Shown here piece after piece: positions 45,905 through 59,869 of a stretch of 64,000 bases of DNA. Under the pieces are notes generated by a model. It had not been told where the DNA came from and searched no databases. It saw only the letters and a program-made list of their open reading frames with translations. The DNA is from Acanthosoma haemorrhoidale. Lineage: Eukaryota > Arthropoda > Insecta > Hemiptera > Acanthosomatidae. The stretch spans positions 43,785,754-43,849,753 of the forward strand of contig OV884011.1 in the NCBI GenBank assembly GCA_930367205.1, written 5' to 3'. Positions within the stretch are counted from its first letter, which is position 1. Each line of letters opens with the position of its first letter. The position numbers and the translations under genes are program-made.

Positions 45905-46130
45905 TCAGTTAAAGTTTTTTTGTTTTTTTTGTTTTTTTCCCTTAGCTTTCAAAAATATAAAATAGGATGTGGGAAAAATAAAGGAAAATTATTTTGGGCT
46001 AATGAGTGCCTTTCACTAAGGGGAGTCCCCCATTTGAAGGATGTATGAGAAGGATATAGGGTGTGGAATGCCTAAAGGAGGCGGATGGAATCGGGAAGGT
46101 AGTGAGAGTCTACCGAGGGTGGAGTGTGTT
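45905..46130 (-). mobile_element. Second copy of the 19.5-kb retrosequence tail
   Basis: T-rich start (45917-45937) followed by the block shared with 19618-19740 (GTGCCTTTCACTAAGGGGAG; CATTTGAAGGATGTATGAGA; AGTGAGAGTCTACCG). Only the 3' end is present. Confidence 0.6.
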
Positions 46131-47296
46131 ATTGACAGTTTTGATGATTTTTTAAAATTAATGTGAATATTTTAATTAATGTGAGAATAATCAAAATACA
46201 AATTAAATAATGTTAATTTGGACATTTGTACCGTTGATTCGATGTCTTACACGAAATTATAGAAAAAAATATTGCTTTTTAATTCTAACTAGTTAATTAT
46301 AATTGAACATCTTTATTTGAATAATTACAATTTGCTTGTACACCGTTATTAATTCATACTTAAGTACAATATACAATTCACATGAGAGTCATTCAATAAC
46401 CTAATTAATTAATTTATGACACATACTCATCCATTATCAGGGTGGAGTATATTTTTCTTATTTCATTCATTTCCGATTTCAAACAATGACAGTCAGCATA
46501 CAAATACCGGTACAGACAGTCACACCAGTGAAACCTACCAGTTCTTAATTGTGACAAAAATCTACGAAAAAAATTACATACGGATTTCTGTTGTTTGTTC
46601 TCAAAACTTAATTATTATCTCTTTTTTCGATTCCGACTTTCATCCCTTCCTTGGCCAGGGATAAATTCTTAATTAGCCTATTAACTTGAGAAAAAGTAAA
46701 AGTTAGCTAAACAGGTCCTTTCACATATTTTTCTGTCATACTTCCCGGTATTTTATTTTGAGCAAAAACCATAATCAGCATACTTCAAGCTGCTGTGGAG
46801 TGAATACACCTAGTAACCGCCAGGTCAGTTACTAACCTACAGGCGATCACCTCGTACCTGAATGAAAGTAGAGCCCCTTTCACCCCTTCGGCAATTTGAA
46901 TATTTAGTAGATATGAGTCAAACATTTGTGATGTACCATTTTCGGTAAATTTATATTGGTAAACTACATCGTAGTCTAATTTGAAATAATGTGAAGGTCT
47001 AATATTTCAAAGATTAAACGAGATTAGCTGAAGATATTTTAATTTTCTTTGTTCTTATTTCTAGAATTTATGAATCAAATTATATTTTTTTATGTATGCA
47101 TCAACTTAATAAAAGGAAGAAACATTGTTGAGAGATACAAGTAAGAGCCCGCTTGAGTTTCTATAATGGCAACGAGATACTTTAGAAAAAAAAACTAGTT
47201 ATTTTTTTATCTAAATTACTTCATAAGTGGCTTTCACATTAAAGAAATGTAAATATAAAAAATATTAGTTAAAAAAAAAAAATACTAAAACTGACC
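46131..47296. other. AT-rich sequence, no gene
   Basis: No coding or RNA feature seen. A short block near 46840-46875 resembles part of the SINE-like segment at 3886-3930. Confidence 0.5.
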
Positions 47297-47308
47297 TGAA
47301 ATATTTAA

Positions 47309-47370
47309 TAATCAATGAAACTTCTTTATTGTGCTAAAATTACAATCTGCCTCATTAGACAATAAGTAAT
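47309..47370 (-). mobile_element. Minimal retroposon tail (62 bp) with target duplication
   Basis: Only 62 bp, carrying the terminal sequence of the Jockey-like family (TTTATTGTGCTAAAATTACA, then ATCTGCC and CAATAAGTAAT on +). Flanked by the 12-base direct repeat TGAAATATTTAA at 47297-47308 and 47371-47382. Confidence 0.7.
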
Positions 47371-47382
47371 TGAAATATTTAA

Positions 47383-50300
47383 AATACGAGATTTCTATCG
47401 TTGACTCTCAAAACTTTGTTATTGTAATATCTTAGAAATTGTTTTTGCGTTTCCGTCATTAACAAGCTCTTAACTATGGAAGGAAAGCCAGAACACGAAG
47501 TCTACAATTTATTTATAAGCAGTGACGTTACAAAGCATAAAAGTACTTTATTCTTATATATTTTTTTCTTATACTTTGTGCTATTATATCTTAACTAAAA
47601 AATACGCAGTGTGTTTTTATAGGGTGCTTTTGAAAATACCTTTCTTTAAAGTTTTAGATCGGCTGGATCATATAACACGCAGACATACTAAAGACTTTGG
47701 CAAGTTCATTTGAAAGTAAAGCCTCTACCTTAGCTAAAATAATAGATACGACGTAAAAATAATATGTATGGACACATTTCAGCCATATGGTTAGGCAATT
47801 GACTATTAAAATACGGACGTTAAATTAAGGTTACAGTCATCGCAACTGTAAACTATAGCTAATTTTTAATTACTTTACTATTTTTAGTTATTCAAAATTT
47901 ATTTCAATTGTGAGCAAACCCTTAAATAGTTCTTTTCATTTGTTCTTAATTATCGGGAAAATGCAGAACTTGATAAAGCTGCCATGGCGGCGCCCGTCGA
48001 CTGTTTTACGTTTGCCCCCCCCCCCCCCATCCCTCTGTTTTATGACTAAGATAAAAAATAATTAAGATTTCATAAAATGCCGCATACCTTTTTATATTAA
48101 GTAATCAATTGGAATTGTGTAAATATAAGCGTATTTATTTGAAAACATTTATCTATTTATATTATTTATCATTTGTTATCAACCTTCAATTACTTCAAGA
48201 CCAGTTTGAAAAGTTGTTTGAACAGTTTAATATCATCGAGACAATCACTTTTTTTTTATTAGTCCTTTTGGTTGCCGAGTAAATGTAACCTAATAGCCGC
48301 GTAAATTGTACAGTTTATTCAAGTAAAGAGAAGGAAATTTTGTATCTTCAGAACGACATTGTCCTAAAATCAGTTGACATAAACAAATTTCCATTCTTGA
48401 AATCATGCAAGATATGATTGTTTTGTTTTTTTCCCCATACTTGTTTTCAATTACGAATATCATAAAAATGAAGTGTAAGTCTCGAATTAGAGTTGAACAT
48501 CTTGATGATTGCTTAGGAGTTGGAATGTCATCATACTCTCCTAATTATGAAGCAACGGCCGATGAAATGCAATGTCAATGATCACATTGACTTTAAGATT
48601 TATTTTTTTTATAATCGAATTTGTCCATGTTAACGTTTTTATGTATTGTTAAATAATTATACATTTCACATAATAATATAAATAATAATTTTTATAAGTT
48701 AAAATTATATTTTTGAAGTTTTTTTTTTTTTGGTATATTTTGTGTGTCCAAATATAAATTTATGCTGAAAAAATAAATTGTGTCCGCTGCTCGACCGATA
48801 TAATAGAATAAGCCCTCTGATATCATTAAGTCAGGCAGTCCCAAGTTAAGAAACGGGTTTGACTTTTTCAATTTTGTTTCTATACTTAAGTCATTATGTC
48901 GTAAACAATTTGTAATGTAATTAATATCGAGAAATATACCTTTAAAACTTCAGCTCGATTCCAGCTTTTTTAAGTACTTCTATCACCGAACGAATAGGCG
49001 GCAAAAAGTTAAACATTATGTTTTTATTGTGTTATTCTAGGTATATATAGTAAGTAAAACATAGTGGATATAGAGTGATGGTGGAAATTCAAACTAATGC
49101 TAATGTGGATTTAACCCAGCTAAGCATGAGCTGTTTCCATAACCACGATATATTTATGAGAGCAAGGAAACTGGTCACACCTCTTACTAAATAGAAAATG
49201 AGCACCTTATTTTTTTTCTCGATTATAATTGAATTACAGCAATTACCCACAAATTATTCTTTTAATATAAATGTAAATATAAACAAACTGAAATATGTAA
49301 ATATCTAGGTAATGTATTGACCAGAATACGCTACTACGACGTCAAATAAAAACAAATCACGTCACTATATAGGCTTCCAGAACATATTTTTTTATTTTAA
49401 TAGATTTGAATTATTTTTGAGTCGCTATGACAGCGAAATCAGCACATCAACACTGAAATAGGTTCTGATCATTGACTGGAGAAAGTCTAAAAGTTCGACT
49501 TTTTTTACATTTTTCATTTTTTTTTTCCTCTGTTTCCTATGGTCTTATCTTAGCCAAAAACTAATCAGCTTATTCTAAACTGTAGAAAACGTCTTCAAAA
49601 TTTCATGTTGAGTAAGACAACTACCATTACAGCGCGGCCATTGAAAATTTTATACAAATAATAAATAACTTAGCTTTCTGTTATTTTTGTTTGATTCCTT
49701 TATGTAATCCACTCAGGCCGATCAAGATGGCTCATCAAGATTTAGTAACATTGAATATATTCTGTGGATGCATAATCATGGTAAATAAATTAATCCATTA
49801 TTTCCATTTTTACACACAAAGTTCCTTATTTATTTATTCCTCTAACTCATTTTTCAGAATCATATTTAGGATATTATCTTTTCCTAGCCGTATCGATTTC
49901 TTCCGAAATGTGTAGAGGGGACTATTTTTAACCCTTTGTAGTCTATGAATAAACAGCTTGACTGAGACTGGATATTTATCAATTCAACACTAGAGCTTGT
50001 CCAGCGTCATCACGCCTATAAAGGATATCATGATACCTTAAAGAAAACTAAATAGTAATTATCAACTAAAAGACTAAGCCTTTCTACACCGATTAACTAT
50101 TAGTTAGCATAAAAATATAACTTGTAAAACAATAAAATAAGCAAAATTAAAATGAAATTTGAACTTGAACTTGAACTGATTTAAATTCTAAAAAACAATC
50201 AGAGTAAAATACATTAAAATCAGGTCGGAAAGTATTTAATACTCGATTTCTTGGGCCTCAAAACTTTAGTTTAGAAATATTTAAACATGCTTTTTGAGCG

Positions 50301-51650
50301 GTGCCGTTTTCACGAGGGAACTCCCAAGATAAAAACATCATAACTTTTAAATGACGATAAATTAAATAATTAAGATGAATTCAAATTCTATCAAATAAAA
50401 GGACGAAACATATGATCGAAAAGTTTCAAAACTGATCTAAAAATTCATTTCAGAATCATGTTGTTTTTTTTTGCGACGTTAATTGAAATGTAAATATTAT
50501 ATTTGACGTGATCATTTTTTAAAAATAATTAAATGGACGAAAACGTCATATAATCGCTAATATTTATCTCCGGACAGAAACAAACAGTGTTTACCCTGCA
50601 GTTATTTCTGTCAAACCCGAAGTAAGAGACTTCGTTCAAACAGGTACGGGGCACCCTTATTTGATCTGTCTGCCTGTCTGTTGCTAAGTTCTACGACAGT
50701 GGTCTCCGAGTTGTGCTGATTATTAATATATTGAGATATTATGATAAAGGTATTAAAACCAATAAATTAAACTTGAAAAAATTCCGGTTTCAATATCATT
50801 ATAGTTCAGAGGTTATAAAAGATTTCTGGGGTAATAAAGTCTTCTGTAGAAGAGTTCTTTTTTCCCCCTTCAATTAAAGACACATTAAAAACCAAAAAGA
50901 ATTTCAAACATATTCCAAAAAAAAAAAAGTCCTGAGAGGCAACAATATTTCAAAGCACAATTTCAAAGGATTTTCTTTGTTAATACTTTTGCTATTTATA
51001 ATTTATTCGCAATCATTTAATAAATATTTAAGAAAGTGACCCGATAAACTCATGGATTGTTATTGTCGATAAAATTTGTTTAGTTTACGTGTACGTACTT
51101 CCAAAAAATATAATTTGTTTCTTAATTGATAAAGTATTATTATTCAAAATGTTATAATGGTAGAAAAACAGTGACTAGGCCTCTGATCCTTGGAAGTACT
51201 ATTCATGTTTTATATCGGTATCAAATGAAAGGAACAAATGAAATGAAACTCAATATTGTAGTTAGCAGTAAAAGGGAAAGGAGACTTTAAACATTACAGT
51301 AATAGCTAAAATAAAATAAAACTAAATGGTGTATTTAAGTGGTAGCTGGAGAATGCGGAAACAAAGCAAAGGTTTTCTCACAAAACGTAGACACCTGGTT
51401 ACATCACCAAAACTCCAGGTAACTTTTGACAAAATAAATAAGACAATTTGAGAATACCGTCACACCTTATCCATGCAACTAATTATTTTCCATTTCGAAC
51501 TTAAGCAAACCAATTCCAGATACTCCAGCATGGACAAAAATCCTTAAGTGTCAAGCTGTGATTCGAAGCAATTGTCTCTTGGCTATATTTGAACCCATAT
51601 ATCCAGTTCAAGACACTCCATTACTCAGCCGATATTCCACTATGTTGATC
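47383..51650. other. AT-rich sequence, no gene
   Basis: No coding feature supported. Contains a 14-C run at 48015-48028. Confidence 0.5.
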
Positions 51651-51654
51651 ATAA

Positions 51655-52050
51655 TATGATGACCTATTGGGTTGTTTTTCGGAACGTAGTATAGGCTTTT
51701 GACATTATATGGTACGAGCTATTACTTTACACGCATAAAACCTCACTACCGGAGACCCTTGCTCTAATTGTTAAACCCTATATATCAAACGGCTTCTCTT
51801 GAGTACGACTTTCAGCTCAGAATTTTACAACTATTATACCATTTAAGCAGGAGTTCTTCAGGGTGTCGTCCTATGACCTGTCCTTTTTGAATTCTTTATT
51901 GCTTATATTTCTGTCACCCCTAGTACTTTCCTCCCAACCTTTGCTTACGATACAACAATCCTTCTTTCTTCCCGTACTGATCCTCAGCCACAGAAAGCGT
52001 TTACTGAACACTGGGATAGTCCTCCCTTCTGTTACACGGTGCTGTTAAAG
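51655..52050 (+). pseudogene. Jockey-like reverse transcriptase relic
   Basis: Frame-shifting but recognisable order of motifs: AFDIIWYELLL, VKPYISNGFS, GVLQGVVL (from about 51850), then TFAYDTTILLSSRTDPQ, where the catalytic YADD/FADD has become FAYD. Multiple stops. A GC-richer stretch with a 12-G run (52090-52101) follows. Confidence 0.55.
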
Positions 52051-52259
52051 ATAACGGCTTCATTCAAACCGACTTCTGTATCAACGGGAGGGGGGGGGGG
52101 GAGAGTTATTAAGGTAGGCCCCACAGCGATGCCACCTGTACTCACTGGTAGCAAACAAGATTGGAGATGTTCGGTAAAAAAATCGACAGCCGATAAATCG
52201 GGTCGATCATTCCCAGGTGGGGAAATTTCCCTGGTTCGCAGTTCACTATCCTGACCTTA

Positions 52260-54090
52260 CTAGTAGCGCTCCTCTGTGTCTTATCCAACCTATTTTAGAC
52301 GCCAAATTCTTTTTTTTTTAACCTGAAGCGTAAAGTTATACTTTTATTCAGATGTGGGACGATAGTGTTTTCTGTGTGACTGTATGTAAACAGTATAGGT
52401 TATAAAAATGATTCGATCTATCTCAACTGTAAAGCTATACTCGAAAAATACTTCTAAATTTGATGATAAGTGTTTGTTTTAAATGCTATAGTGGTAATTA
52501 TAAAATAAAATTAGATGTAAAAAAGGAGGCGTGTCCCTAACTTTTGTGATTTCTCTAGTTCCAGTTCAGAAGGAATTAAAGTTCTGATTCTTCAATTTTG
52601 TTAAGTTTAAATTTCTAAAAATCACTTAATAGTTGAATTACCTCCGGGCTTGGCAATCAAAAGTTGAGCAGATCTTGTCCATTTTTATTGAGCTATTATT
52701 AAAAAAAAATATTTAGGTAATTTACACTGAAGGAACGAGTCAGAACCCCCCAGACACATATCATAAAAAGATCTTCTAGAAATCGCTAGATCGCTGTCTG
52801 AATGATTACGTTGATACGAAACATTTTCAAAGAATAAAAATTAAATGGATTTCAAATGGAAACGCAATCATAGTAAAAATCAACCTCCACGCATTACGAT
52901 TGTTATGATGCGAAATCACTTGAGAATATTACGTAACTTAATTTATATGATACTCACACGTAACTATTAACACTTATTAAAGGATAATAAGTATTGTAAA
53001 TATGAAGAGGGTTGAACGAACCCAATTTGCGATACGGATTAGCACGAACCGCACTAACCCAGCGGGATAATTACTTCAATAAAAGGAAACAACCTACGGT
53101 GACGACATTGTTTTTCTACGCTATTGAATTCCGTAAACAAGACAACATCCTCGAACCTGTTTCGGGAGCTTGTATGTACCTATTTATCATCGAGGCATTC
53201 GTTTATTTGCAGAAAACACTCCATGCAGATTAACGAATTAACAGACTAAATGTTTACAAAGCTCTGTAGTATTAATTTTTTATTTCATTTCTTATATCAA
53301 TCCTATTCTTATGAAATGACCGAATCCAAATATATATTTAAAAATGATCGAGAGAAAATAAGCGGGGCTATCTGCTCTACAATAGGGGAAAATCAATAGA
53401 TCGATATGAAATATTTTGAGGTAGATTTAGCAATACCCCCAGGCACTCGCTGGTCAAGATACAATAACTTCAAACATATAAAAAAGTTCATATAGATTCC
53501 AGAAAATGAAGCACTGGAGGCTTTGCATTCGAAATTCATCCTTTAAACAATTCAAATTAGACCCTTTCGGCAAATCAATTTCACCGTGTCGGTACTGAAA
53601 TATACTTAAAACAACTCATTTTTCACAATTTTTTTTTCAATACTGTTATTGAATAACAGTCACGTAAGTCAAAAATGTATGAAGAATTTATTCATCAAAA
53701 GTCAAATTCTGTGCGAGAAATATTGAATTTAATGTAAACTGCACATTTCGATCTGTTTTTTTATTTGTCATTATTTAAGTAATTTACGATTGCAGTTTTA
53801 TCTGAAGAAGAGTGACAGCGGTAATTTATCTGGTGTCATGAATACAGAGTAGCTTCTTTTTTCACAATATTTTAATATGAAGTTTTTTTTTCAAAACCCT
53901 TCATTCATTATACACAGAGTGAGTTAGAGATCCCAAAATATGGAATCTTTACATAAAAGGACATCGTGCTAATTATATTTACTATAATCTGTGAGGGTTA
54001 AAGTATTTTTCTATAGTAGGCTAATGTATTCGAATACAAGGCGTGTGGAAAGTGATACCAACTAATACCAACCAAAATTTAACTAGCTGA
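52260..54090. other. AT-rich sequence, no gene
   Basis: No coding or repeat feature supported. Confidence 0.45.
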
Positions 54091-54099
54091 CTCGAACTA

Positions 54100-54205
54100 G
54101 TTTTCACGGACAGCCTGTTGCCATCGATACAGTAATGGGGGTGGGGTCATAGCGTCAAACACTTGGTTTGTCACGTGCTGCAACGAGTCAAAAAAACTTG
54201 GTACT
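54100..54205 (-). mobile_element. Fragment of the 42-kb Jockey-like family
   Basis: Matches 42223-42325 with substitutions (GCCATCGAT, AGTGTTAAACACCGGGTTTG versus AGCGTCAAACACTTGGTTTG, then AACGAGTC), covering the last codons of the reverse transcriptase ORF on the minus strand. Confidence 0.6.
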
Positions 54206-56330
54206 ACTAAAAATAAACAATATGTATTTTGGAAGCACGTAGAATTTTAATCATTTTCAACAAGATTCGTTTTTCAAGAAGCCATAAAAATTGGAGAATA
54301 GTTTATTGTTTTTCTCAGTTCTCAAAAATCAATTATATTACACAAATTTTCGCCGAGTTGTTAAGTAGAACTTTTTCCTACTTAGATAAACTACTACGAT
54401 GTAGTTTTATAGTTGTATTGTATGTTTCTTGTAAGGTACTATTGACATTTACGTCCGACTATGTGTGATATTATTGAAACCTTACCAAAACTTAACCTTC
54501 TCCTTCTGTATGGTTAAGGGTTCTATATTACCAATCTTATTTTTCAAGACAAGACAATTGCCACTGTAGCTATGAGCCACACGCCACTCTTTAATTTTAG
54601 GGCGTCCTCTGAATCTTTTTTGAATTCCTCTTCTTTACCAAACATTTAGCGAATTCTTCGCCACCTCATACTATAACTAGTACTAGACTATAACTATTAA
54701 ATAGCGTAACCCTGACTATTTTTTAAGTTTTATCTTAATATGGATCTACTTTTAATTACTTGGCAATAAATTATAATAATAAGTTGATTTCTGGGATATA
54801 TATACTCGTATATCATTTAGAAGGACAAAATCAGAGACTAGTTCACAGTTGATATATAGCTACAAAATTAGAAGCTAGACGAAAGACAAACAACTCACTC
54901 AACATATTTACATAACAATAGCATCGTTGCTATCATTAGGTAATATTTAGTCAAGAGAAAACAATCGACCTAAAACGGTAGTTAATTGATTACTATTGTA
55001 ATATAGCGTGCAAGAGCACTTTAAGAACGACTGCAGGATTTTATGCAATGGTCTCAAGTATTATACAATCTTTATATTCCTTAGGTCGTAATATATAAAT
55101 ATCAATCGACATTTGATCGGATACTCTTAGCTGAGAACTACATTCTCGAGCCGGTTAAGAGTTATTGATCAACTCCATAAACATGGAATGCTCCCTTGAT
55201 TTTCCGCACAGTCCGCTGAATCGAAGGATATTTCCATTTCCAAGAATTTTGTGATAGTTTTCATAATTTTATAGTAGACGTTTTTACTTACTCTTCTGAT
55301 CGATTCACTTAAGACGTTACATAAATTCTACTCCCCATTTATGATAAAAAAAAAAAGATAAATCGACTCTCGGCCATTACTACGTATGAGAACTAATGAT
55401 TTATGATAATTCTTAACAAAAACATAATTACTAACGAAAATGACAAGAGTTGAAATAGAGTTTGTTTAATCACACTCAAGACGTACGTTAAGCTATTTGA
55501 TTAGCAAATATTTACATAATTAGGTTTTAGATAAAATATCTTAATGACTTTTTTTTGGTAGTAATCTGTCTGTAATTAATTGTTTGTTTTCTTGTGCGGT
55601 GTCATTGAATGATTCAGATAACACTAATGCTGTATTCAGCCTGGTTTATTGTTGAATAACACAGAACCGGTTATTAGCACGTGTTCGCCAAAACCAGCAA
55701 GGTGATTTGGAAGAGCAAATGACAAAGCTGCGTCGAGTTCCCAATGGATACACAAGCTAAAATGGTATTTTTCATTCACGATTTTATTTACATCTAATAT
55801 TATTAATAGCTACAGGCAATAGCAAGCGAGGACATTTCCTTACCTCGGCTTTTATGCCATTCCAACTTAAGTTAAGCAAATTTTCTTCGCCGTCAGATAT
55901 CTTAAGCTGATGAATATAAATTATTCTACAGCAAGCCCTAATTTAAGTTTTCTTTTGTTCTGATCAAAAAGGTGATTCCCATCACCTTGTAAAGTCTTGT
56001 CAATGAAGCCAAGTACATTGTGTATCATTGTACTTGTATTGATTATATAACTTCTATACCGATTCAGACCTTGTATAGAGTGTACCGATGGTACAGGACA
56101 TATAAAATGTAATATGTAAATAGATTCGCCTAAGAATCTATAGTAAATAAAAGTTTTGTCATTTCTTTTAAGGGGATTTGGGAAAAAAAAAAGTAGGAAG
56201 TAGGGACAGGTTGAATCGAGTCATAAATTGTTTCGTTAGATTTATTTATCTATGAAACTCCATTGTGTTCGCATATATTGCATTATTACGTTGTGTTAAG
56301 GTGGCCCTCCTTCCTTAGACAATACACCCC
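54206..56330. other. AT-rich sequence, no gene
   Basis: No coding or RNA feature supported. Confidence 0.45.
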
Positions 56331-56339
56331 CCCCCCTTA

Positions 56340-56600
56340 TATTTACAATATCCTGCAGCTTAAATGCTCAGTCTACTCCCGGGACACGAGATCCCGTCTT
56401 TCTGACCTTTATACCACTTTACACAGTGCAGCATTCGATCGCCCCTTTCTTGCTCAATGAAATACTCTCTAAAATTCCCTTCCTTATAGTGTATCATCTT
56501 TAATTACTTTAAAACCCCTACTATTCCAACATCTCCACACTCAAGACACCCGCTTGCTAATCTAGGATCTTTTTATTATTTTTTACTATTATTATGGATT
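56340..56600 (+). pseudogene. Non-LTR reverse transcriptase C-terminal relic
   Basis: Reads YSRDTRSRLSDLYTTLHSAA and FDRPFLAQ, then after a stop NSLP. This is the pattern at the extreme C terminus of many non-LTR elements (RSFL...LWNSLP). The last 109 bp recur at 57371-57483. Confidence 0.4.
56491..56599. repeat. Dispersed direct repeat, copy 1
   Basis: About 109 bp recurring at 57371-57483 in the same orientation (TGTATCATCTTTAATTACTT; CGCTTGCTAATCTAGGATCT; ATTATTATGGAT), with few differences. Confidence 0.85.
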
Positions 56601-56948
56601 TTTTAACTATATACGATTATTAACATTTAACTGTTCTGCTGACAAGACTTATAAAAGAGTAACTACTAATATTTATGTATTTCCTCTTATTACTTTTGTT
56701 TTTCTCTCTTTTAAGTTAATGAAGTATTAAACATTTTTTCTTACAATGTATTTACAAATTTCTTAATTTGAGGTATACCTTTTAGTTTTTTATTATTATT
56801 TTATTTTCTAGCCCCCATGTGATGTATTGTTTTTGTTGGCATTGGTTATCGTTATTATTAATAGAGGACATAAATCCTGAATAACGGTTCTTTTCTAACA
56901 ATCTTCTATCTCATTATAGTGGTACTTCATTGATCAATTTATACAGTT

Positions 56949-57032
56949 TTTATATATAATTCCTTTATTGTGCTAAAATTACAATCTGCCTTGCTAGGCA
57001 ATAAGTAATTAAGATATACGATCATTCATAAC
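56949..57032 (-). mobile_element. Minimal retroposon tail (84 bp) with target duplication
   Basis: Same terminal sequence as at 47309 (CTTTATTGTGCTAAAATTAC, AATCTGCC, CAATAAGTAATT). Flanked by the 11-base repeat TTTATACAGTT at 56938-56948 and 57033-57043. Confidence 0.7.
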
Positions 57033-57370
57033 TTTATACAGTTAACGAAGAGTTTTCCAAAGCGTGACATATACGAGCATAGCTGGTGTTAAAGCAATAT
57101 TTTTGGCTTGTTTACGATAAGGAATTTATACTCCCGATTTTTTTATATAATGTAAACACCTAGTATTTACCTTGCACAAAAATTTCGTCTATCCATAAGA
57201 GGAACTGTATTTGTGTCGTTCATGTGACAATAATGTTTACTTTTCAAAAACAATAACAGAACATTAAATGAAGGGATTTTTACCTAGTTTAAGTTGTGTC
57301 ATGACTTTGTATATATTTTATCTGTTTAATTTTATGATAATTTTGTATAAAGGTATCTTACATGATATCA

Positions 57371-57483
57371 TGTATCATCTTTAATTACTTTAAAACCCCT
57401 ACTGTTCCAACATCTCCATAACACTCAAGATATCCGCTTGCTAATCTAGGATCTTTTTATTATTTTTTACTATTATTATGGAT
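57371..57483. repeat. Dispersed direct repeat, copy 2
   Basis: Second copy of 56491-56599, 880 bp downstream, with a small insertion (ATAACAC for ACAC). Confidence 0.85.
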
Positions 57484-58268
57484 AGAAGCATAGTTTTTGT
57501 GGCTTTTCTACACCGTTGGCCTTCACTTCACTAACAAATTGAGGGAACACGAACTGTAAGCAATGTATTCTAGTTTAGTTCTTATGGTTGCTATTTTCCC
57601 CGTAAAACGGGTCATAACAAATATATTTACGTCTAAATCCCGCCATTAAAGTGCCGATAGCTACGCTGACAAGAAGACAATGGACAGGATTGCACGCTCG
57701 ATGGTCACCTGATGCAACAACAGCGACTAGAGCACAACGCAGGCGAAAGGTTTGTCTCAGTACAGGAATACAGGTTTAGCAGCTGCATCTGCCAAGGTCT
57801 TCCTTCTGGATCATTCTTCGGATATCTTCACCGGTCTTATTTAATTCATTTTAATTATTACTTGCCTTTCTATGTCAAAAAATAACAAAAACGAGGCCTT
57901 CAATCGGACCAATTATGTGCATACCAAAGGCCGCTGTCAAACGTTGTGATAGACGGTTCGTGGAATGCCCTTTCACTTGCAACTCCGCTAGTTGTAACGG
58001 AGTGGGTGGTTCCCGGTAGAGAGTTAAGGTATGCAAAATGAAAACAAAACAAAAATTAAAAAAAATATGTTATCAATTCAGTCCCCTACACCTCCAGGAT
58101 GCTTTCTCACAACAACACACTATGCCTTTAGGACCAAACTGTTTTTCACTTGGTATTATAAGTTTTGTTTTAAGATTAATAACTACTAGTAAACCCAATA
58201 TTTGATTAATTACTAACCGAAGAAAAAAGGAAATAGTCAAAGGCATTTGGTTAATTTTGTGTATAAAT

Positions 58269-58590
58269 ACATAATAACAGTGGACTAGTTTTTTGAATAA
58301 ATAGAATTATTATTATATTATATAAATAGAAGCTTATTTCCTTTAAAAAAAATCTACATGAATACTTTATCAGCGTTATGTTTTAAGTTATAATAAAAAA
58401 AAAGTGTTTACAAGTTATTTTTTAAATTGAAATGAAAAAATTTCCATTCACGAACAACAACATATTTTCTTCGTCATCAGCTGAAGATAAAATATGAAGG
58501 AAGACATGAGGCTTCCTGATAGTGGTCATCTGGTCCCACCTGAGCCAACTACCATGAACCAAGCCAATCTCAAATATCTTCTAATACCTA
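58269..58590 (+). repeat. Long inverted repeat, left arm
   Basis: 322 bp matching the reverse complement of 59205-59506, at roughly 85-90% by eye. Diagnostic matching blocks: ACTAGTTTTTTGAATAAATA; TATTTTCTTCGTCATCAGCT; CATGAACCAAGCCAATCTCA. The 614-bp spacer holds an 86-codon plus-strand frame (58827-59087) without known motifs. Confidence 0.92.
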
Positions 58591-59204
58591 AAATTCACAA
58601 AAAAAAACAAATTCATTAGGGTTAAACAAATTATTAGTCTAGAGTAATTCAAAGTGCATTTTGACCTAGGCCAATATGTTGACAATATATTGAATTAGTT
58701 CGCTGACCCACTTTGGTAATAATTAAATGTGTTTTGTTGAAGAGTTTCCTTGAAAACCGGTGTCTAAACTCAATATTATATTTGATTTTGTTTTCATAAT
58801 TGATTTTACTTCAATCAAATTGACATTTGATTAAGATTTTAGGCAATGGGTTGGCATTGTGGTCCCAGCTAAGGGGACTCTCCGTTCGGGTGCACTTTGT
58901 TTTCTCATTGTGCACTACATTCTCACTTCCTAATAAACATTTCATTTCAACCAAACTACCATTGTATATTTATTTTTATGATCCCGGGGAAAGACAACGA
59001 GAGAGAAACTATTATGATGGTAGTTCATTGTTAGCGCTGAATATACAAATGATTGGATGTATGTCTTGGTATACGGCCTTAGGTTAAAGAAAGAGAGATG
59101 TTAGATTTCCATCAAATATATTAACAGACATTGGTAAAACGGTTAGTTTGATAAAAGAGTAATACAATTTATATATTTTCATAAAATTTACTAATAGGCT
59201 ATAA

Positions 59205-59506
59205 TAGGTATTAGAAGATATTTGAGATTGGCTTGGTTCATGGTGGTTGGCTCAGATGACCACTATCAGAAAGCCTCATGTCTTCCTACATCTTTTATCT
59301 TCAGCTGATGACGAAGAAAATATGTTGTTGGTTTGTTATTGGAATTTTTATTTTAAAATAACTTTTAAACACTTTTTTTGTTATTAAAACTTAGAAAATA
59401 ACGCTGATAAAGTATTCATGTAGATGTTTTATTGGAAATAAGCTTCTATTTATATAAAATAATAATAATTCTATTTATTCAAAAAACTAGTCATCTGTTA
59501 TTATGT
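59205..59506 (-). repeat. Long inverted repeat, right arm
   Basis: Reverse-complement partner of 58269-58590. Small indels in the middle of the arm show the copies have diverged independently. A foldback or long-terminal-repeat DNA element is the simplest reading; no target duplication was resolved. Confidence 0.92.
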
Positions 59507-59616
59507 ATGTTATATGAAAATTTATTGTTAGAGTACATTAAAGCAACATAGAGATCATCGGGAAATATTAAATTACTATAGGCTAACATGGATTTTCCAT
59601 ACCGGAGTTGCTGCAT

Positions 59617-59800
59617 TTTTTTTTTGTTATTCGATTACTCATTTTCCCTCGCTAAGCTTTGCGATCCATCACGAATACCAATCAATTCAAAGAAAATACT
59701 TTAAAATTAATTGAAATAACACCGATTCCTACAGGAATCGAACACAGGTCTTCCATTTTAGTAGTCCCTTGCATTTAGCGTAAAACCAACCGCCCCCCCC
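59617..59800 (-). mobile_element. tRNA-derived SINE-like element
   Basis: On the minus strand it starts with a tRNA-like head carrying a B box (GTTCGATTCC, complement of about 59738-59747) and GGGACTACTAAAATGGAAGA at anticodon-arm spacing. A body of about 100 bp follows, ending in an A tail (T run 59617-59626 on +). The A box is degenerate and the T-arm does not pair well, so it is not a functional tRNA. Confidence 0.45.
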
Positions 59801-59869
59801 CCTGCTTGTGGTGAGTAGATTCTCCTTTCTTCACCCTTCAAATTATTTCCTGTTTACCATATTCACCAT

